The position numbers were made by a program, and so were the translations under genes. Shown piece by piece: positions 8,038 through 15,373 of a stretch of DNA of 17,494 bases. This DNA is from Anaerolineae bacterium (GTDB taxonomy: Bacteria > Chloroflexota > Anaerolineae > JAAYZQ01): positions 1 through 17,494 of the forward strand of contig JAFGOG010000150.1 of NCBI GenBank assembly GCA_016926595.1, read 5' to 3'. Each line of letters starts with the position of its first letter. The stretch's first letter is position 1. The notes beneath the pieces were generated by a model that saw only the letters and a list, made by a program, of their open reading frames with translations, had not been told where the DNA came from and made no database searches.

Positions 8038-9132
8038 TCACAGCTCGCTCCCGATTTGTGTGACCCAAGCGCCGATCTTTTCCTTGAACACGCTCGCGTC
8101 AAATTGCTGTGCATGCGCCCGGATGGCCGCCGTGTCAAAGTCAAGGTCGTCAAAGCGCCGGACGGCCTCGGCCAGCGATGCGGCGGTTGGCTCGGAGAAA
8201 AAAGTCCCGGTCACGCCATCCACCACCGTATCCAGGGCGCCGCCCCGGGCGTAGGCGATTGCTGGCCGGCCGGCGGCCATCGCTTCCACCGGGGCGATGG
8301 CGAAATCTTCCAGGCCGGGCAGGATATAGGCCCGGCAGCGGGCGTACAGCTCGGGCAGCGCCTCGTCAGGCACTCGCCCAAGAAAACGCACGCTAGGCCC
8401 GGACAGGGCTTCCAGCCGCGCCCGGTCGCGCCCGTCGCCGGCGACCCACAGCGCAAGTCCCAGCTCTGAAAAGGCCTGCACGGCCAGGTCGATCCGCTTA
8501 TAGGGGATCAGGCGGGAGACGATGAGAAAATAATCGTCGTGCGAGCCGGCCGGCCCGCGGTGGAAGCGGCGGGTGCTGACCGGCGGGTGGATCACCGCCG
8601 AATCGCGGCCGTAGAAGCGCTGGATGCGGCCCTGTATCTCGGTTGAGATGGCGGCAAAGGCGGTGACTCGTTGTGCGGCTGCCCGCTCCCAGCGCTGCAG
8701 CCAGCCGAGCAGGAGGCGGGTCATCAGGCGGGCCGGGCGGCCAATCTGCTCTCTCTCGACATAGGCGTCGTAATCCCAGACAAAGCGGGTCGGGGTCAGG
8801 CAGTAGCACAGGTGGCGGGTTTCGGGCGGGGTGCGAACCCCGAGGCAGAAGGCGCTCTTGTTAGAGATGACCAGGTCATAGCCGCGCAGAGTCAGCCCGC
8901 CAAAGGCCAGCGGGTAGAGCGGCAGGTAGGGCTGGTGGCGGCGGTGGATGGCCGGCAGCCGGTTCATCCAGGTGGTATGGATCTCCCAGCGGCGGTAAGC
9001 CGCAGGCATGGCTTCCGGCGAGTAGATCGAGGTGTAGACAGGGGCGGCAGGAAAGAGCTCCACCAGCGCCTCTAGCACGGCCTCGGCCCCGCCTATTTGG
9101 TTGAGCCAATCATGGACGAGCGCCATTTTCAT
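8038..9132 (-). CDS. Family GT4 glycosyltransferase (exopolysaccharide)
   Basis: The product of 364 residues has the GT-B layout. The N-terminal half opens with [20 protein letters not shown] and contains [16 protein letters not shown] (about 108-122), as in GT4 enzymes near WbaZ. The C-terminal half has the nucleotide-sugar site: [17 protein letters not shown] (R207 and K212 facing the diphosphate), VAGDGRDR, and the EX7E motif from E275 to E283 (EDFAIAPVE). It should add a sugar, often mannose in this subgroup, to a lipid-linked chain at the inner face of the membrane, retaining the anomeric configuration. The actual donor is not visible. The frame is open further upstream, but homologues begin with MK-x-ALVHDWL, so ATG 9132 is chosen. 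No clear ribosome binding site precedes it; the promoter lies only about 17 nt upstream. Confidence 0.9.
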   Translation of the reverse strand: MKMALVHDWLNQIGGAEAVLEALVELFPAAPVYTSIYSPEAMPAAYRRWEIHTTWMNRLPAIHRRHQPYLPLYPLAFGGLTLRGYDLVISNKSAFCLGVRTPPETRHLCYCLTPTRFVWDYDAYVEREQIGRPARLMTRLLLGWLQRWERAAAQRVTAFAAISTEIQGRIQRFYGRDSAVIHPPVSTRRFHRGPAGSHDDYFLIVSRLIPYKRIDLAVQAFSELGLALWVAGDGRDRARLEALSGPSVRFLGRVPDEALPELYARCRAYILPGLEDFAIAPVEAMAAGRPAIAYARGGALDTVVDGVTGTFFSEPTAASLAEAVRRFDDLDFDTAAIRAHAQQFDASVFKEKIGAWVTQIGSEL

Positions 9133-9148
9133 GAGCTGCACCGGCCCC

Positions 9149-9177
9149 AGTATACCAGAAAGGCGTCGAAACGACAA
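9149..9177 (-). promoter_or_regulatory. Promoter of the exopolysaccharide block (GT4 gene)
   Basis: The minus strand reads TTGTCG (9172-9177), a 17-nt spacer and TATACT (9149-9154), with TGG before the -10. The predicted start near 9142 leaves only about 10 nt before the ATG, so the leader is very short. Confidence 0.75.
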
Positions 9178-9182
9178 CCAGA

Positions 9183-9210
9183 CCCCAGGGGTTTTCCTAA
9201 ACCCTTGGGG
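9183..9210. promoter_or_regulatory. 12-bp inverted repeat between divergent promoters, possible operator
   Basis: CCCCAGGGGTTT (9183-9194) and AAACCCTTGGGG (9199-9210) are inverted copies with one mismatch, separated by TCCT. The repeat ends 7 nt before the gatB -10 and begins 6 nt upstream of the GT4 -35. A protein bound there could control both genes. In RNA it would form a stable hairpin, but neither predicted transcript includes it. Confidence 0.55.
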
Positions 9211-9217
9211 CCTGTGG

Positions 9218-9223
9218 TATAAT
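9218..9223 (+). promoter_or_regulatory. Extended -10 promoter of gatB, giving a leaderless transcript
   Basis: TGG-TATAAT places the perfect -10 at 9218-9223, only six bases before the gatB ATG at 9230. Transcription normally starts about seven bases past a -10, which is the A of the ATG. No good -35 is present at 16-18 nt; that area is the inverted repeat. Confidence 0.75.
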
Positions 9224-9229
9224 GAGGCT

Positions 9230-10678
9230 ATGTACGAAGCGATCATCGGCATGGAGGTCCATGCCCAGCTCTCGACCAGATCCAAGATCTTCTGTGGGTG
9301 TGACGCCCGCGTCTTTGGGGCCGAGCCGAACACGCACGTTTGTCCCGTCTGTTTGGGCATGCCCGGCGCCCTGCCGGTCATCAACCGCAAGGCGGTGGAG
9401 GCGACGGTCAAGGTCGGGCTGGCTCTGAACTGCGAGATCGCCGAGACGGCCGTCTTTTCGCGCAAGAACTATTTCTACCCGGACCTGCCCAAGTCGTACC
9501 AGATCAGCATGTACGACTTTCCCCTGTGCCGGCACGGCTGGCTTGGCGTGGGCGGGCCGGACGACCCGGCCCGCCGGATCGCCATCCGGCGGGTCCACCT
9601 GGAGGAGGATACGGGCAAGTTGTTCCACGCCGGCGACCACAGCCTGGTGGATTTCAACCGCTCTGGCCTGCCGTTGATCGAAATCGTCACCGAGCCCGAC
9701 ATCCGCACTCCTGAGGAGGCGCGGCAGTACCTGGTCAAACTGCGGGCGATCCTGCGCGCGTTGGGTGTCTCGACCGGCGACATGGAAAAGGGCGCCATGC
9801 GCTGCGAAGCGAACGTCTCGCTGCGGCCGGTGGGCAGCGACATGTTGGGCGTCAAGGTGGAGATCAAGAATCTGAACTCCTTCCGGTCGGTCAAGCTGGC
9901 TCTCGAGTACGAGATCGCCCGCCAGGCCGGCGTGCTGGACGGCGGCGGCCGGGTGCGCCAGGTGACAATGGGCTGGAACGAGCAGAGTGGACGGACGGTG
10001 GAGCAGCGCGTCAAGGAAGAGTCGGAGGATTACCGCTACTTCCCCGAGCCCGATCTGCCGCCTCTGCGCATCTCCACAGCCTGGGTGCAGGAGATCCGGG
10101 AGACACTGCCCGAGCTGCCCGATGCCCGCCAAGATCGCCTTGTCCGTGAGCATGGCCTGCCTTGGGCCGACGCCGGACTTGTAGCCGTGGACCAGGCAGT
10201 GGCCGACTATTTCGACGCAGCGGTCGTGGCTGGCAGGGAGAGGGGGGTGTCTGCCAGGACGATAGCCCACTGGCTCATCGGCGACCTGTTCCGCTGGCTC
10301 AGGTCCAACAATGCCGAGATCGCCGATGTCCGGGCAGAACCGCCGGCGTTCGTCGATCTGCTGCTGCTGGTAGAGCAGAACACGATCACAGCCAGCAGCG
10401 GCCGGGCGGTGCTCGACGAGATGCTGACCACAGGCCGGCCCCCGGCCGAAATCGTCGCCGCGCACGGTCTGGCTCAGATCGCCGAACAGGAAGCCTTGGC
10501 CGGCGTGGTGGACCAGGTCATCGCCGCCCATCCCGACCTGGCGGCGCAATACCGGGGTGGCAAGGGCGCGCTCTTGCGCTGGTTTGTGGGCGAGGTGATG
10601 AAAGCTACCCAGGGCAAGGCCAATCCCCACCTGGCAACCACCCTACTCCAGGATAGGCTGGGCAGTGACTTCTTGTAA
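9230..10678 (+). CDS. gatB: Asp-tRNA(Asn)/Glu-tRNA(Gln) amidotransferase subunit B
   Basis: GatB is the tRNA-binding kinase/amidase-partner subunit of GatCAB, which converts misacylated Glu-tRNA(Gln) or Asp-tRNA(Asn) to the correct amide form. The 482-residue product shows [10 protein letters not shown] at 5-14, the zinc-type cysteines C22, C24, C38 and C41, and [70 protein letters not shown] and [13 protein letters not shown] follow. A C-terminal YqeY-like helical domain ends in [11 protein letters not shown]. The start is ATG 9230, although the frame is open upstream, because homologues begin at this point and the -10 box ends six bases before it. gatA and gatC are not adjacent, so the complex is encoded at several loci. 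Confidence 0.97.
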   Translation: MYEAIIGMEVHAQLSTRSKIFCGCDARVFGAEPNTHVCPVCLGMPGALPVINRKAVEATVKVGLALNCEIAETAVFSRKNYFYPDLPKSYQISMYDFPLCRHGWLGVGGPDDPARRIAIRRVHLEEDTGKLFHAGDHSLVDFNRSGLPLIEIVTEPDIRTPEEARQYLVKLRAILRALGVSTGDMEKGAMRCEANVSLRPVGSDMLGVKVEIKNLNSFRSVKLALEYEIARQAGVLDGGGRVRQVTMGWNEQSGRTVEQRVKEESEDYRYFPEPDLPPLRISTAWVQEIRETLPELPDARQDRLVREHGLPWADAGLVAVDQAVADYFDAAVVAGRERGVSARTIAHWLIGDLFRWLRSNNAEIADVRAEPPAFVDLLLLVEQNTITASSGRAVLDEMLTTGRPPAEIVAAHGLAQIAEQEALAGVVDQVIAAHPDLAAQYRGGKGALLRWFVGEVMKATQGKANPHLATTLLQDRLGSDFL

Positions 10679-10701
10679 AGCTTTCATGAGGCGTGCTTGA
10701 T

Positions 10702-10730
10702 TTGCATAGGGCCGGCACCTGTGCTATAAT
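10702..10730 (+). promoter_or_regulatory. Promoter of the glutamate-type dehydrogenase gene
   Basis: TTGCAT (10702-10707), a 17-nt spacer and TATAAT (10725-10730) with TGC before it. A start near 10737 gives a leader of about 170 nt. Confidence 0.75.
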
Positions 10731-10736
10731 CGCACC

Positions 10737-10907
10737 CGTAACCGGCAAGCTTGGCAGGTTGCTTTTGCGAGATATACCCAAGTATACGACGAGGTAGATT
10801 TCGGGTATATTTTTTGTTTGCCCGATTTCCGCTAGATTCTGGCCTCGCAAGAGCCCGCACGAGGTTGGTCAGAAAATCAAATTCAGTTCAATGAGGAGAG
10901 AAAGCAC
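10737..10907 (+). promoter_or_regulatory. Long 5' leader of the dehydrogenase gene with an internal terminator; attenuator or small RNA
   Basis: The predicted leader holds the hairpin-plus-T-run at 10772-10820 about 35 nt after the start. A small hairpin CCTCG/CGAGG follows (10843-10847 and 10860-10864), then a good AGGAG (10894-10898) 9 nt before the gene. TATAC at 10783-10787 could compete for GTATA of the terminator's right arm. I see no match to a riboswitch class I know. Either most transcripts end at about 10820 as a roughly 85-nt RNA, or the terminator is regulated. Confidence 0.5.
10772..10820 (+). terminator. Intrinsic terminator inside the dehydrogenase leader
   Basis: ATATACCC (10772-10779) and GGGTATAT (10803-10810) form a perfect eight-base stem around a 23-nt loop, followed at once by a T-run (TTTTTTGTTTG). 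The stem has five A/U pairs and a long loop, so it is of middling strength. It lies downstream of the strong promoter at 10702-10730 and upstream of the gene. Confidence 0.6.
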
Positions 10908-12164
10908 ATGAGTGAGTTGAACCCCTTCAAAATCGCCCAGGCCCAGTTGGACGAAGCGGCCAAGATCATGGACCTGGACCCCTCTGTTCACGAGCTGCTG
11001 CGCTGGCCACTGCGCGAGCTGCACGTGACCTTGCCCGTCCGGATGGACGACGGCACCACCAAGGTCTTTCACGGTTTTCGCGTCCAGTACAACGACGCCC
11101 GAGGTCCGACGAAGGGCGGCATCCGTTTCTTTCCCACCGAAACGATCGACACCGTCCGCGCCTTGGCAGCGTGGATGACCTGGAAAACGGCCGTAGTAGA
11201 CATCCCGCTGGGCGGCGGCAAAGGCGGCATCATCTGCAACCCCAAGGAGCTGTCAGTGTCTGAGCTCGAGCGGCTCAGCCGGGCCTACATCCGTGCCGTC
11301 GGCCACTTTATTGGCGAAGAGACCGACGTGCCCGCGCCCGACGTCTACACTACGCCACAGATCATGGCTTGGATGATGGACGAGTACAGCATTATGCGCG
11401 GCTACAACGTGCCGGGCGTGATCACCGGCAAGCCGCTGCCGTTGGGTGGTTCGGCAGGCCGGGGCGACGCGACGGCTCGCGGCGGCATGTTCACCATCCG
11501 CGAGGCGGCCAAGCTGTTGGGCGTCGACCTGAAAAACGCGACTGTGGCGGTGCAGGGTTATGGCAATGCCGGTCAGTTCGCCCACCAGTTGATGGCCTCC
11601 ATGTTCGGCTCCAAGGTTGTCGCCGTGTCCGACTCCAAGGGTGGAGTCTACTGCGCCGACGGCCTGGACTATGATGCTACGCTGGCCTGGAAGAACGACA
11701 AGGGCACGGTCGCCACCTACAAATGCTGCGACGCGTGCACCAAGGTCACCAACGAAGCGTTGCTGGAGCTGGATGTGGACATTCTGATTCCGGCTGCCCT
11801 GGAGAACCAGATCACAAAAGAGAATGCCGGCAACGTCAAGGCCAAGATCCTGGCCGAGCTGGCCAACGGTCCCACCACGCCCGAAGCGGACGAAATCCTG
11901 TTCAAGAATGGCGTCTATGTCATCCCCGACTTTTTGTGCAACGCCGGTGGTGTGACAGTGTCCTACTTTGAGCAGGTGCAGAACGCCTATGACTATTACT
12001 GGGATATTGACGAGGTCCGGGTGCGGCTGGACAAAAAGATGACGGCCGCTTTCCACGCCGTGCACCAGACGGCCAAGAAGTATGGCGTGAACAACCGGAT
12101 GGGTGCCTATATCGTGTCGGTCGCCCGTGTGGCCGAGGCGATGAAGCTGAGGGGCTGGGTGTAA
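10908..12164 (+). CDS. Glu/Leu/Phe/Val dehydrogenase, probably NAD(P)-dependent glutamate dehydrogenase
   Basis: The enzyme interconverts glutamate and 2-oxoglutarate plus ammonia, in the cytoplasm. The 418-residue length fits the hexameric 410-450-residue class. Key residues are in place: [11 protein letters not shown] with K69, K93 in MTWKTA, the catalytic K105 in the family signature [16 protein letters not shown], and D145 in VPAPDVYT. The dinucleotide-binding loop VQGYGNAG is at about 215-222, followed by [18 protein letters not shown] near the C-terminus and K93 fit glutamate rather than leucine or phenylalanine as substrate, but this is inference. A clear AGGAG stands 9 nt upstream. 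It is a single-gene transcript ending in the terminator at 12178-12213. Confidence 0.94.
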   Translation: MSELNPFKIAQAQLDEAAKIMDLDPSVHELLRWPLRELHVTLPVRMDDGTTKVFHGFRVQYNDARGPTKGGIRFFPTETIDTVRALAAWMTWKTAVVDIPLGGGKGGIICNPKELSVSELERLSRAYIRAVGHFIGEETDVPAPDVYTTPQIMAWMMDEYSIMRGYNVPGVITGKPLPLGGSAGRGDATARGGMFTIREAAKLLGVDLKNATVAVQGYGNAGQFAHQLMASMFGSKVVAVSDSKGGVYCADGLDYDATLAWKNDKGTVATYKCCDACTKVTNEALLELDVDILIPAALENQITKENAGNVKAKILAELANGPTTPEADEILFKNGVYVIPDFLCNAGGVTVSYFEQVQNAYDYYWDIDEVRVRLDKKMTAAFHAVHQTAKKYGVNNRMGAYIVSVARVAEAMKLRGWV

Positions 12165-12177
12165 CCCGCTGCCAACA

Positions 12178-12213
12178 AAAGAGCCCGGTTTCGCTTGCGA
12201 AACCGGGCTCTTT
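12178..12213. terminator. Strong bidirectional intrinsic terminator between convergent genes
   Basis: A perfect 17-bp stem (12178-12194 and 12197-12213) closes on a two-base TT centre, with AAA on the left and TTT on the right. It therefore has a short T-run in both directions. It ends the dehydrogenase gene (stop at 12164) on the plus strand and the M23 gene (stop at 12216) on the minus strand. Confidence 0.92.
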
Positions 12214-12215
12214 AG

Positions 12216-13445
12216 TTATCGCGGTAGGTAGAGGACGGGATCCACCCGCACGCCGTTCTTGATGATCTCGAAATGGAGGTGCGGCCCGGTGCTGCGGCCT
12301 GTGTTACCCATCAGCGCGATCTTTTCTCCTCGTTTCACGATCTGGCCGCCCTTGACCAGGATCTTGCTCAGGTGGGCGTAGCGCGTTTTGTAGCCGTTGC
12401 CGTGGTCGAGGACCACCTGCAAGCCATAACCCCACGTATCCTGACCGGCCAGCGCCACATAGCCATCGTCGGCGGCATAGATCGGCGTGCCGGTGCGGTT
12501 GGCAATGTCGATCCCATAGTGGTAGCTGGTAAAGCCCCGTATCCAGTAACCAACCACAGGCCACATGAAACGGCCAGACCCGACCGGCGCGCCCTTGGGC
12601 GGGGTGCCTACTATCTGTAGGACATAGTAGGGCGTGCGTGGTTTCGGGGCCGGTTTGGTGCCATCGACGAGGATCAGCTTTTGGCCAACGGTCAAAGTAT
12701 AGGGCGGAACCAGCCCGTTTAACTCCAAGCCAGTAATCTTTTCTACGGTTGTTTTGTAGGTCTTGGCCAGTTTTTCGACGGTGTCACCGGCCTTGACGGT
12801 GTAGTAGATGCCGTCGACCGGTAGGATGTTGAGAAGCTGGCCTACACTCAACAGGTCAGGATCTGCTTCGACCTCCGGGTTGGCCCAGGCGATCGTTTCT
12901 ACTTGGAGGCCAAAAGCCTCGCCGATACCCCACAGCGTATCGTTAGCCTGGACAGTGTAGGTTATGATCCCGACCCTTTCCCGCTCTGGGACGATGGTGT
13001 GGGGAACAGGCGCCTGAAACAGGAGGGTGGTATTGCGGACAGGGCGATATGAGCCTCGGCTGCTCACGGTCGTGGTGCTCTCGGATTCGGATTCAGGCGC
13101 CGACGTAGGCGCCGGTAACTGCACGTTGATTTCGGGCAGTCTGACCCGGCTGACCGTCACGACGCCAAAAGCCATCAGGATCACCACCATGTGCAGAGCA
13201 TAACGGTTGACCGGATGGCTGGCTTCTCCGTTGGCTCCCAGCCAACGGCTGAAAGCGGGCCGCAGTTGGCTTGTCAGTGATCTGCAATATTGCCAGATGC
13301 TCGCTGCCTGTTGCGCTACCCTGTCTCTGGGCACAGCTCGGATCTTGCCTGCTACCTGGCCGCCCCACAGAGCTACGAACCGGTGTGCGCTGCGTCCATC
13401 CTCGATCGACGCCGGTTCGCGCTCTTGAAGTGGGAGTTCAGTCAT
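12216..13445 (-). CDS. Membrane-anchored LysM / M23-family peptidoglycan endopeptidase
   Basis: The 409-residue product would sit in the cytoplasmic membrane with its enzyme outside. A charged cytoplasmic part of about 80 residues comes first, then one helix at about 82-98 (YALHMVVILMAFGVVTV) and a Ser/Glu/Pro-rich linker. Two LysM modules follow at about 163-208 (TYTVQANDTLWGIGEAF) and 214-260 (YYTVKAGDTVEKLAKTY), then an M23 domain. The zinc ligands H309 and D313 (HYGID) and H391 of the HLH motif (GPHLHFE) are present, as are H358 and H389, so it should be active, unlike many divisome M23 proteins. It probably cuts peptide bonds in cell-wall cross-links during growth or division. ATG 13445 is preferred to ATG 13457 because only it has GGAG at six bases. 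Confidence 0.92.
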   Translation of the reverse strand: MTELPLQEREPASIEDGRSAHRFVALWGGQVAGKIRAVPRDRVAQQAASIWQYCRSLTSQLRPAFSRWLGANGEASHPVNRYALHMVVILMAFGVVTVSRVRLPEINVQLPAPTSAPESESESTTTVSSRGSYRPVRNTTLLFQAPVPHTIVPERERVGIITYTVQANDTLWGIGEAFGLQVETIAWANPEVEADPDLLSVGQLLNILPVDGIYYTVKAGDTVEKLAKTYKTTVEKITGLELNGLVPPYTLTVGQKLILVDGTKPAPKPRTPYYVLQIVGTPPKGAPVGSGRFMWPVVGYWIRGFTSYHYGIDIANRTGTPIYAADDGYVALAGQDTWGYGLQVVLDHGNGYKTRYAHLSKILVKGGQIVKRGEKIALMGNTGRSTGPHLHFEIIKNGVRVDPVLYLPR

Positions 13446-13451
13446 ACCTCG

Positions 13452-13455
13452 CTCC
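13452..13455 (-). promoter_or_regulatory. Ribosome binding site GGAG deciding the M23 peptidase start
   Basis: GGAG stands six bases before ATG 13445 and overlaps the codons that follow the alternative ATG at 13457, which itself has no such site upstream. Confidence 0.65.
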
Positions 13456-13493
13456 ATCTAGTTTTCGCCGCCATACCTTTTGCGGCCACGGCA

Positions 13494-13522
13494 ATTATAG
13501 CATGGACGTAGCGAGCGGACAA
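13494..13522 (-). promoter_or_regulatory. Promoter of the M23 peptidase gene
   Basis: TTGTCC (13517-13522), a 17-nt spacer and TATAAT (13494-13499) with TGC before the -10, all on the minus strand. The start near 13487 gives a leader of about 40 nt. It shows that the M23 gene is transcribed separately from rho. Confidence 0.8.
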
Positions 13523-13555
13523 ATCGCGCGGCAAGGAGGGCTGCGTTGAGCGGAT

Positions 13556-13570
13556 AGGCCAATCTGGCCT
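13556..13570. other. Short perfect hairpin downstream of rho, without a T-run
   Basis: AGGCCA-ATC-TGGCCT (13556-13570) lies 41 nt past the rho stop. No T-run follows on the minus strand, so it is not a standard intrinsic terminator. It could protect the 3' end or be chance. Nothing else recognisable was found between the M23 promoter and the rho stop. Confidence 0.35.
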
Positions 13571-13610
13571 GTGCACGCCGGTGCCAGGCGACATAATTCA
13601 AGATGGCCGG

Positions 13611-14864
13611 CTAGGATGCGTCGCGGTTCAGGGTTGCCAGGAATTCGGCGTTGCTGCGGGTTCTACCCAGGCGTTCCAGTACCGGTTCGACGGCGTCGGC
13701 TCCGCCGCCCAAGGCGTCGATCATGCGCCGCAGGGTCCACACCCGGGACAGTACCTCTCTGCTGAGCATTAGCTCTTCACGCCGCGTGCTGGTGCGTTCG
13801 ATGTCGATGGCCGGGAAGAGGCGACGCTCTGCCAGCTTGCGGTTCAGGTGCATCTCCATGTTGCCGGTGCCCTTGAACTCCTCGTAGATCACGTCGTCCA
13901 TGCGGCTGCCGGTGTCTACCAGGCAGGTGGCGATGATCGTCAGGCTGCCGCCTTCTTCCACTTTGCGCGCTGCGCCAAAGAATCGCTTGGGCGGGTAGAG
14001 GGCTGCCGGGTCGATACCGCCGGACAGGGTTCGCCCGCTCGGCGGCACCACCAGGTTGTAGGCCCTGGCCAAACGGGTGATCGAGTCGGCCAGAATGACC
14101 ACATCCTGCCCAAGCTCCACCAACCGCTTGGCGCGCTCGAGGGCCATCTCGGCCACGCGCACGTGGTGTTGAACCGGTTCGTCAAAGGTGGCGGCTGTTA
14201 CCTCGGCCTCGACCGAGCGGGCCATGTCCGTCACCTCCTCAGGACGTTCGCCGATGAGGACGACCATCATGTGCAGATCGTGATAGTTAGAGGTCAGCCC
14301 GTTGGCAATCTCCTTGAGGATGGTGGTCTTGCCGGCCTTGGGCGGCGATACGACCAGGCCGCGCTGGCCTCGTCCGATCGGAGCCAGCATGTCCAGCAGG
14401 CGGGTGGACAGGGGGTGGGTTTCCGTCTCCAGGCGCATCTGTTCGCGAGGAAAGATGGGCGTCAATTGATCGAACCAGGGTCGCGTTTTGGCTTGCTCCG
14501 GGTCCACGGTGTTGACAGCCTCTACCTTCAACAGCCCATAGTACTTTTCGTTCTCCTTGGGTGCCCGGATCTGGCCGGTCACCGTATCCCCGATCCGCAG
14601 GCCAAAGCGGCGGATCTGGGATTGGGAAACATAGATGTCGTCTGGGCTGGGCAGTAGATCGCCTGAACGGAGGAAACCGATGCCATCCGATACGATGTCC
14701 AGGATGCCGCCGCCGAACAGGTAGCCATCTTTTTCGGCCTGGGCTTGCAGCAAGCGCATCGCCAAGTCATGCTTCTTCAGCCGGCTGTAGCCGGACAGGT
14801 CGAACTGGCGGGCCATCTCCTGCAGCTCACTTAAAGTTTTGGTCTCAAGCTCAACAATATTCAC
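13611..14864 (-). CDS. rho: Transcription termination factor Rho
   Basis: Rho is the hexameric RNA-dependent ATPase that ends untranslated transcripts. The 417-residue product is about the size of the E. coli protein and has no inserted domain. From the start: a SAP-like helical part ([12 protein letters not shown]), the RNA-binding cold-shock-like domain with GIGFLRS and [15 protein letters not shown], then the ATPase core. In the core are SPPKAGKT (Walker A, about 173-180), ERPEEVTDM with the catalytic Glu, [16 protein letters not shown] (Walker B), the Q-loop region [21 protein letters not shown] and [13 protein letters not shown]. The segment before ERPEEV is GERPEEV, where the E. coli, B. 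subtilis and M. tuberculosis proteins have DERPEEV as I recall them. GTG 14864 is chosen over the TTG at 14879: GGAG is seven bases upstream, and [14 protein letters not shown] aligns with MNLTEL of E. coli Rho. Confidence 0.96.
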   Translation of the reverse strand: MNIVELETKTLSELQEMARQFDLSGYSRLKKHDLAMRLLQAQAEKDGYLFGGGILDIVSDGIGFLRSGDLLPSPDDIYVSQSQIRRFGLRIGDTVTGQIRAPKENEKYYGLLKVEAVNTVDPEQAKTRPWFDQLTPIFPREQMRLETETHPLSTRLLDMLAPIGRGQRGLVVSPPKAGKTTILKEIANGLTSNYHDLHMMVVLIGERPEEVTDMARSVEAEVTAATFDEPVQHHVRVAEMALERAKRLVELGQDVVILADSITRLARAYNLVVPPSGRTLSGGIDPAALYPPKRFFGAARKVEEGGSLTIIATCLVDTGSRMDDVIYEEFKGTGNMEMHLNRKLAERRLFPAIDIERTSTRREELMLSREVLSRVWTLRRMIDALGGGADAVEPVLERLGRTRSNAEFLATLNRDAS

Positions 14865-15051
14865 TTCTATGCTCCACAAAAGGGATGTTAGCCTGGCGGC
14901 CTTTCCTTGTATTGGAAAGTGCCGAGGCTATGGCGGGCTGCCTGGCATGTTGGCCATCATGGTTTAGACACAAAGGACACAAGGGCACGCGCCAGGCGAC
15001 CCATTGGCTTAAACGTAAAGGGCAGCTAACCGCGGAGAAAACTGCTACCAT
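14851..15051 (-). CDS. Candidate 66-residue leader ORF overlapping the rho start
   Basis: An ATG about nine bases after the predicted rho transcription start opens a 66-codon frame. Its TGA lies 11-13 bases inside rho in another frame. It fills the rho leader almost exactly. The product starts MVAVFSAVSCPLRL, is Cys/Arg/Ser-rich in composition and matches no family I know. E. coli rho also has a leader ORF (rhoL), so translational coupling is conceivable. There is no proper ribosome binding site (only GGTAGG touching the ATG), and an open frame of this length can occur by chance in GC-rich DNA. Confidence 0.3.
   Translation of the reverse strand: MVAVFSAVSCPLRLSQWVAWRVPLCPLCLNHDGQHARQPAIASALSNTRKGRQANIPFVEHRSEYC
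14872..14875 (-). promoter_or_regulatory. Ribosome binding site GGAG deciding the GTG start of rho
   Basis: GGAG is seven bases before GTG 14864. The longer open frame would begin at a TTG upstream of this site, so the GTG is preferred. Confidence 0.7.
14889..14930 (-). promoter_or_regulatory. Stem-loop in the rho leader just before the start codon
   Basis: An outer six-base stem TAGCCT/AGGCTA (14889-14894 and 14925-14930) encloses an inner nine-base stem GGCCTTTCC/GGAAAGTGCC with one bulge (14898-14906 and 14914-14923) around a seven-base loop. It ends about 25 nt upstream of the rho GTG. A further seven-base inverted pair, GCCTGGC/GCCAGGC, lies at 14940-14946 and 14991-14997. The leader is therefore likely to be folded, which fits autoregulation by Rho, as known in E. 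coli. Confidence 0.55.
14968..14985. repeat. Nine-base near-tandem repeat ACACAAAGG/ACACAAGGG in the rho leader
   Basis: Two adjacent nine-base units differ at one position. They resemble the short ACACAAAGG-type tandem repeats seen between genes in several bacterial groups. With only two copies the case is weak. Confidence 0.35.
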
Positions 15052-15066
15052 CCTACCAGCAATGAT

Positions 15067-15095
15067 ATAATAGCATATATTCGATTTGGAGTCAA
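15067..15095 (-). promoter_or_regulatory. Promoter of rho with an inverted repeat over its -35
   Basis: TTGACT (15090-15095), a 17-nt spacer and TATTAT (15067-15072) with TGC before the -10, all on the minus strand. The start near 15060 gives a leader of about 195 nt. The -35 lies within a perfect seven-base inverted repeat CGATTTG-GAGT-CAAATCG (15082-15099), which could be an operator. Confidence 0.78.
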
Positions 15096-15099
15096 ATCG

Positions 15100-15373
15100 G
15101 TTTCAAAACAGTTCCAACCAACAATTCTCACGCGCGCTCGTGCATGCAGCGGAGCTTGTCCGGGCTCACCGGGATATGTAAACAAGACGCCAAAGAGCGA
15201 GCAATAGTTCCAGCAATTGGCAACCTTGGTCAAGCGCCGGGCAGCAGTCTCGGAGCAGTTTGCATTGTACTATATATGCTTTGATTTTGCAAAATGCGGA
15301 GGATGATTGGATTCGCCCCCTTTACCGGGCGCTCCCTCAAGCCGTGCTCTGTCACTTTATCCTCCCCTGGGTG
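15100..15373. other. Gene-free stretch upstream of rho; possible small RNA or second rho leader
   Basis: No convincing coding frame, tRNA, 6S, SRP, RNase P or tmRNA signature was found on either strand in these roughly 270 bases. The part 15100-15260 lies downstream of the minus-strand promoter at 15264-15292 and contains interrupted G/C-rich complementarity (around GGAGC...GCTCC, 15159-15180). It may be a small RNA or a longer alternative rho leader. The right part is the 3' flank of the membrane protein gene and holds only a weak hairpin (CGCCC/GGGCG, about 15314-15331). Confidence 0.4.
15264..15292 (-). promoter_or_regulatory. Minus-strand promoter in the gene-free stretch upstream of rho
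   Basis: TTGCAA (15287-15292), a 17-nt spacer and TACAAT (15264-15269). It lacks the TGn extension of the other promoters here. No gene follows for about 200 bases, until the rho promoter, so it would make a small RNA or a long rho transcript. Confidence 0.5.

Noticed and set aside
9197..10630. 477-codon open frame on the minus strand opposite gatB
   Set aside because: It is the antisense shadow of a well-conserved gatB; its His/Asp/Gln-rich product is typical of such shadows.
10598..10687. Nine-base inverted pair ATGAAAGCT/AGCTTTCAT across the end of gatB
   Set aside because: The 72-base loop and lack of a T-run make a terminator unlikely; a pair of this length can occur by chance.
13848..14657. 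269-codon open frame on the plus strand opposite rho
   Set aside because: It is fully inside rho, lacks a ribosome binding site and has no recognisable domain.
15064..15071. Plus-strand TGA-TATAAT box in the rho promoter region
   Set aside because: It has no usable -35 at 16-18 bases and no gene downstream on the plus strand; it is the other strand of the A/T-rich rho -10 area.
15045..15233. 62-codon minus-strand frame in the gene-free stretch upstream of rho
   Set aside because: It starts with TTG, has no ribosome binding site and its product has no recognisable features; chance is the simpler explanation.
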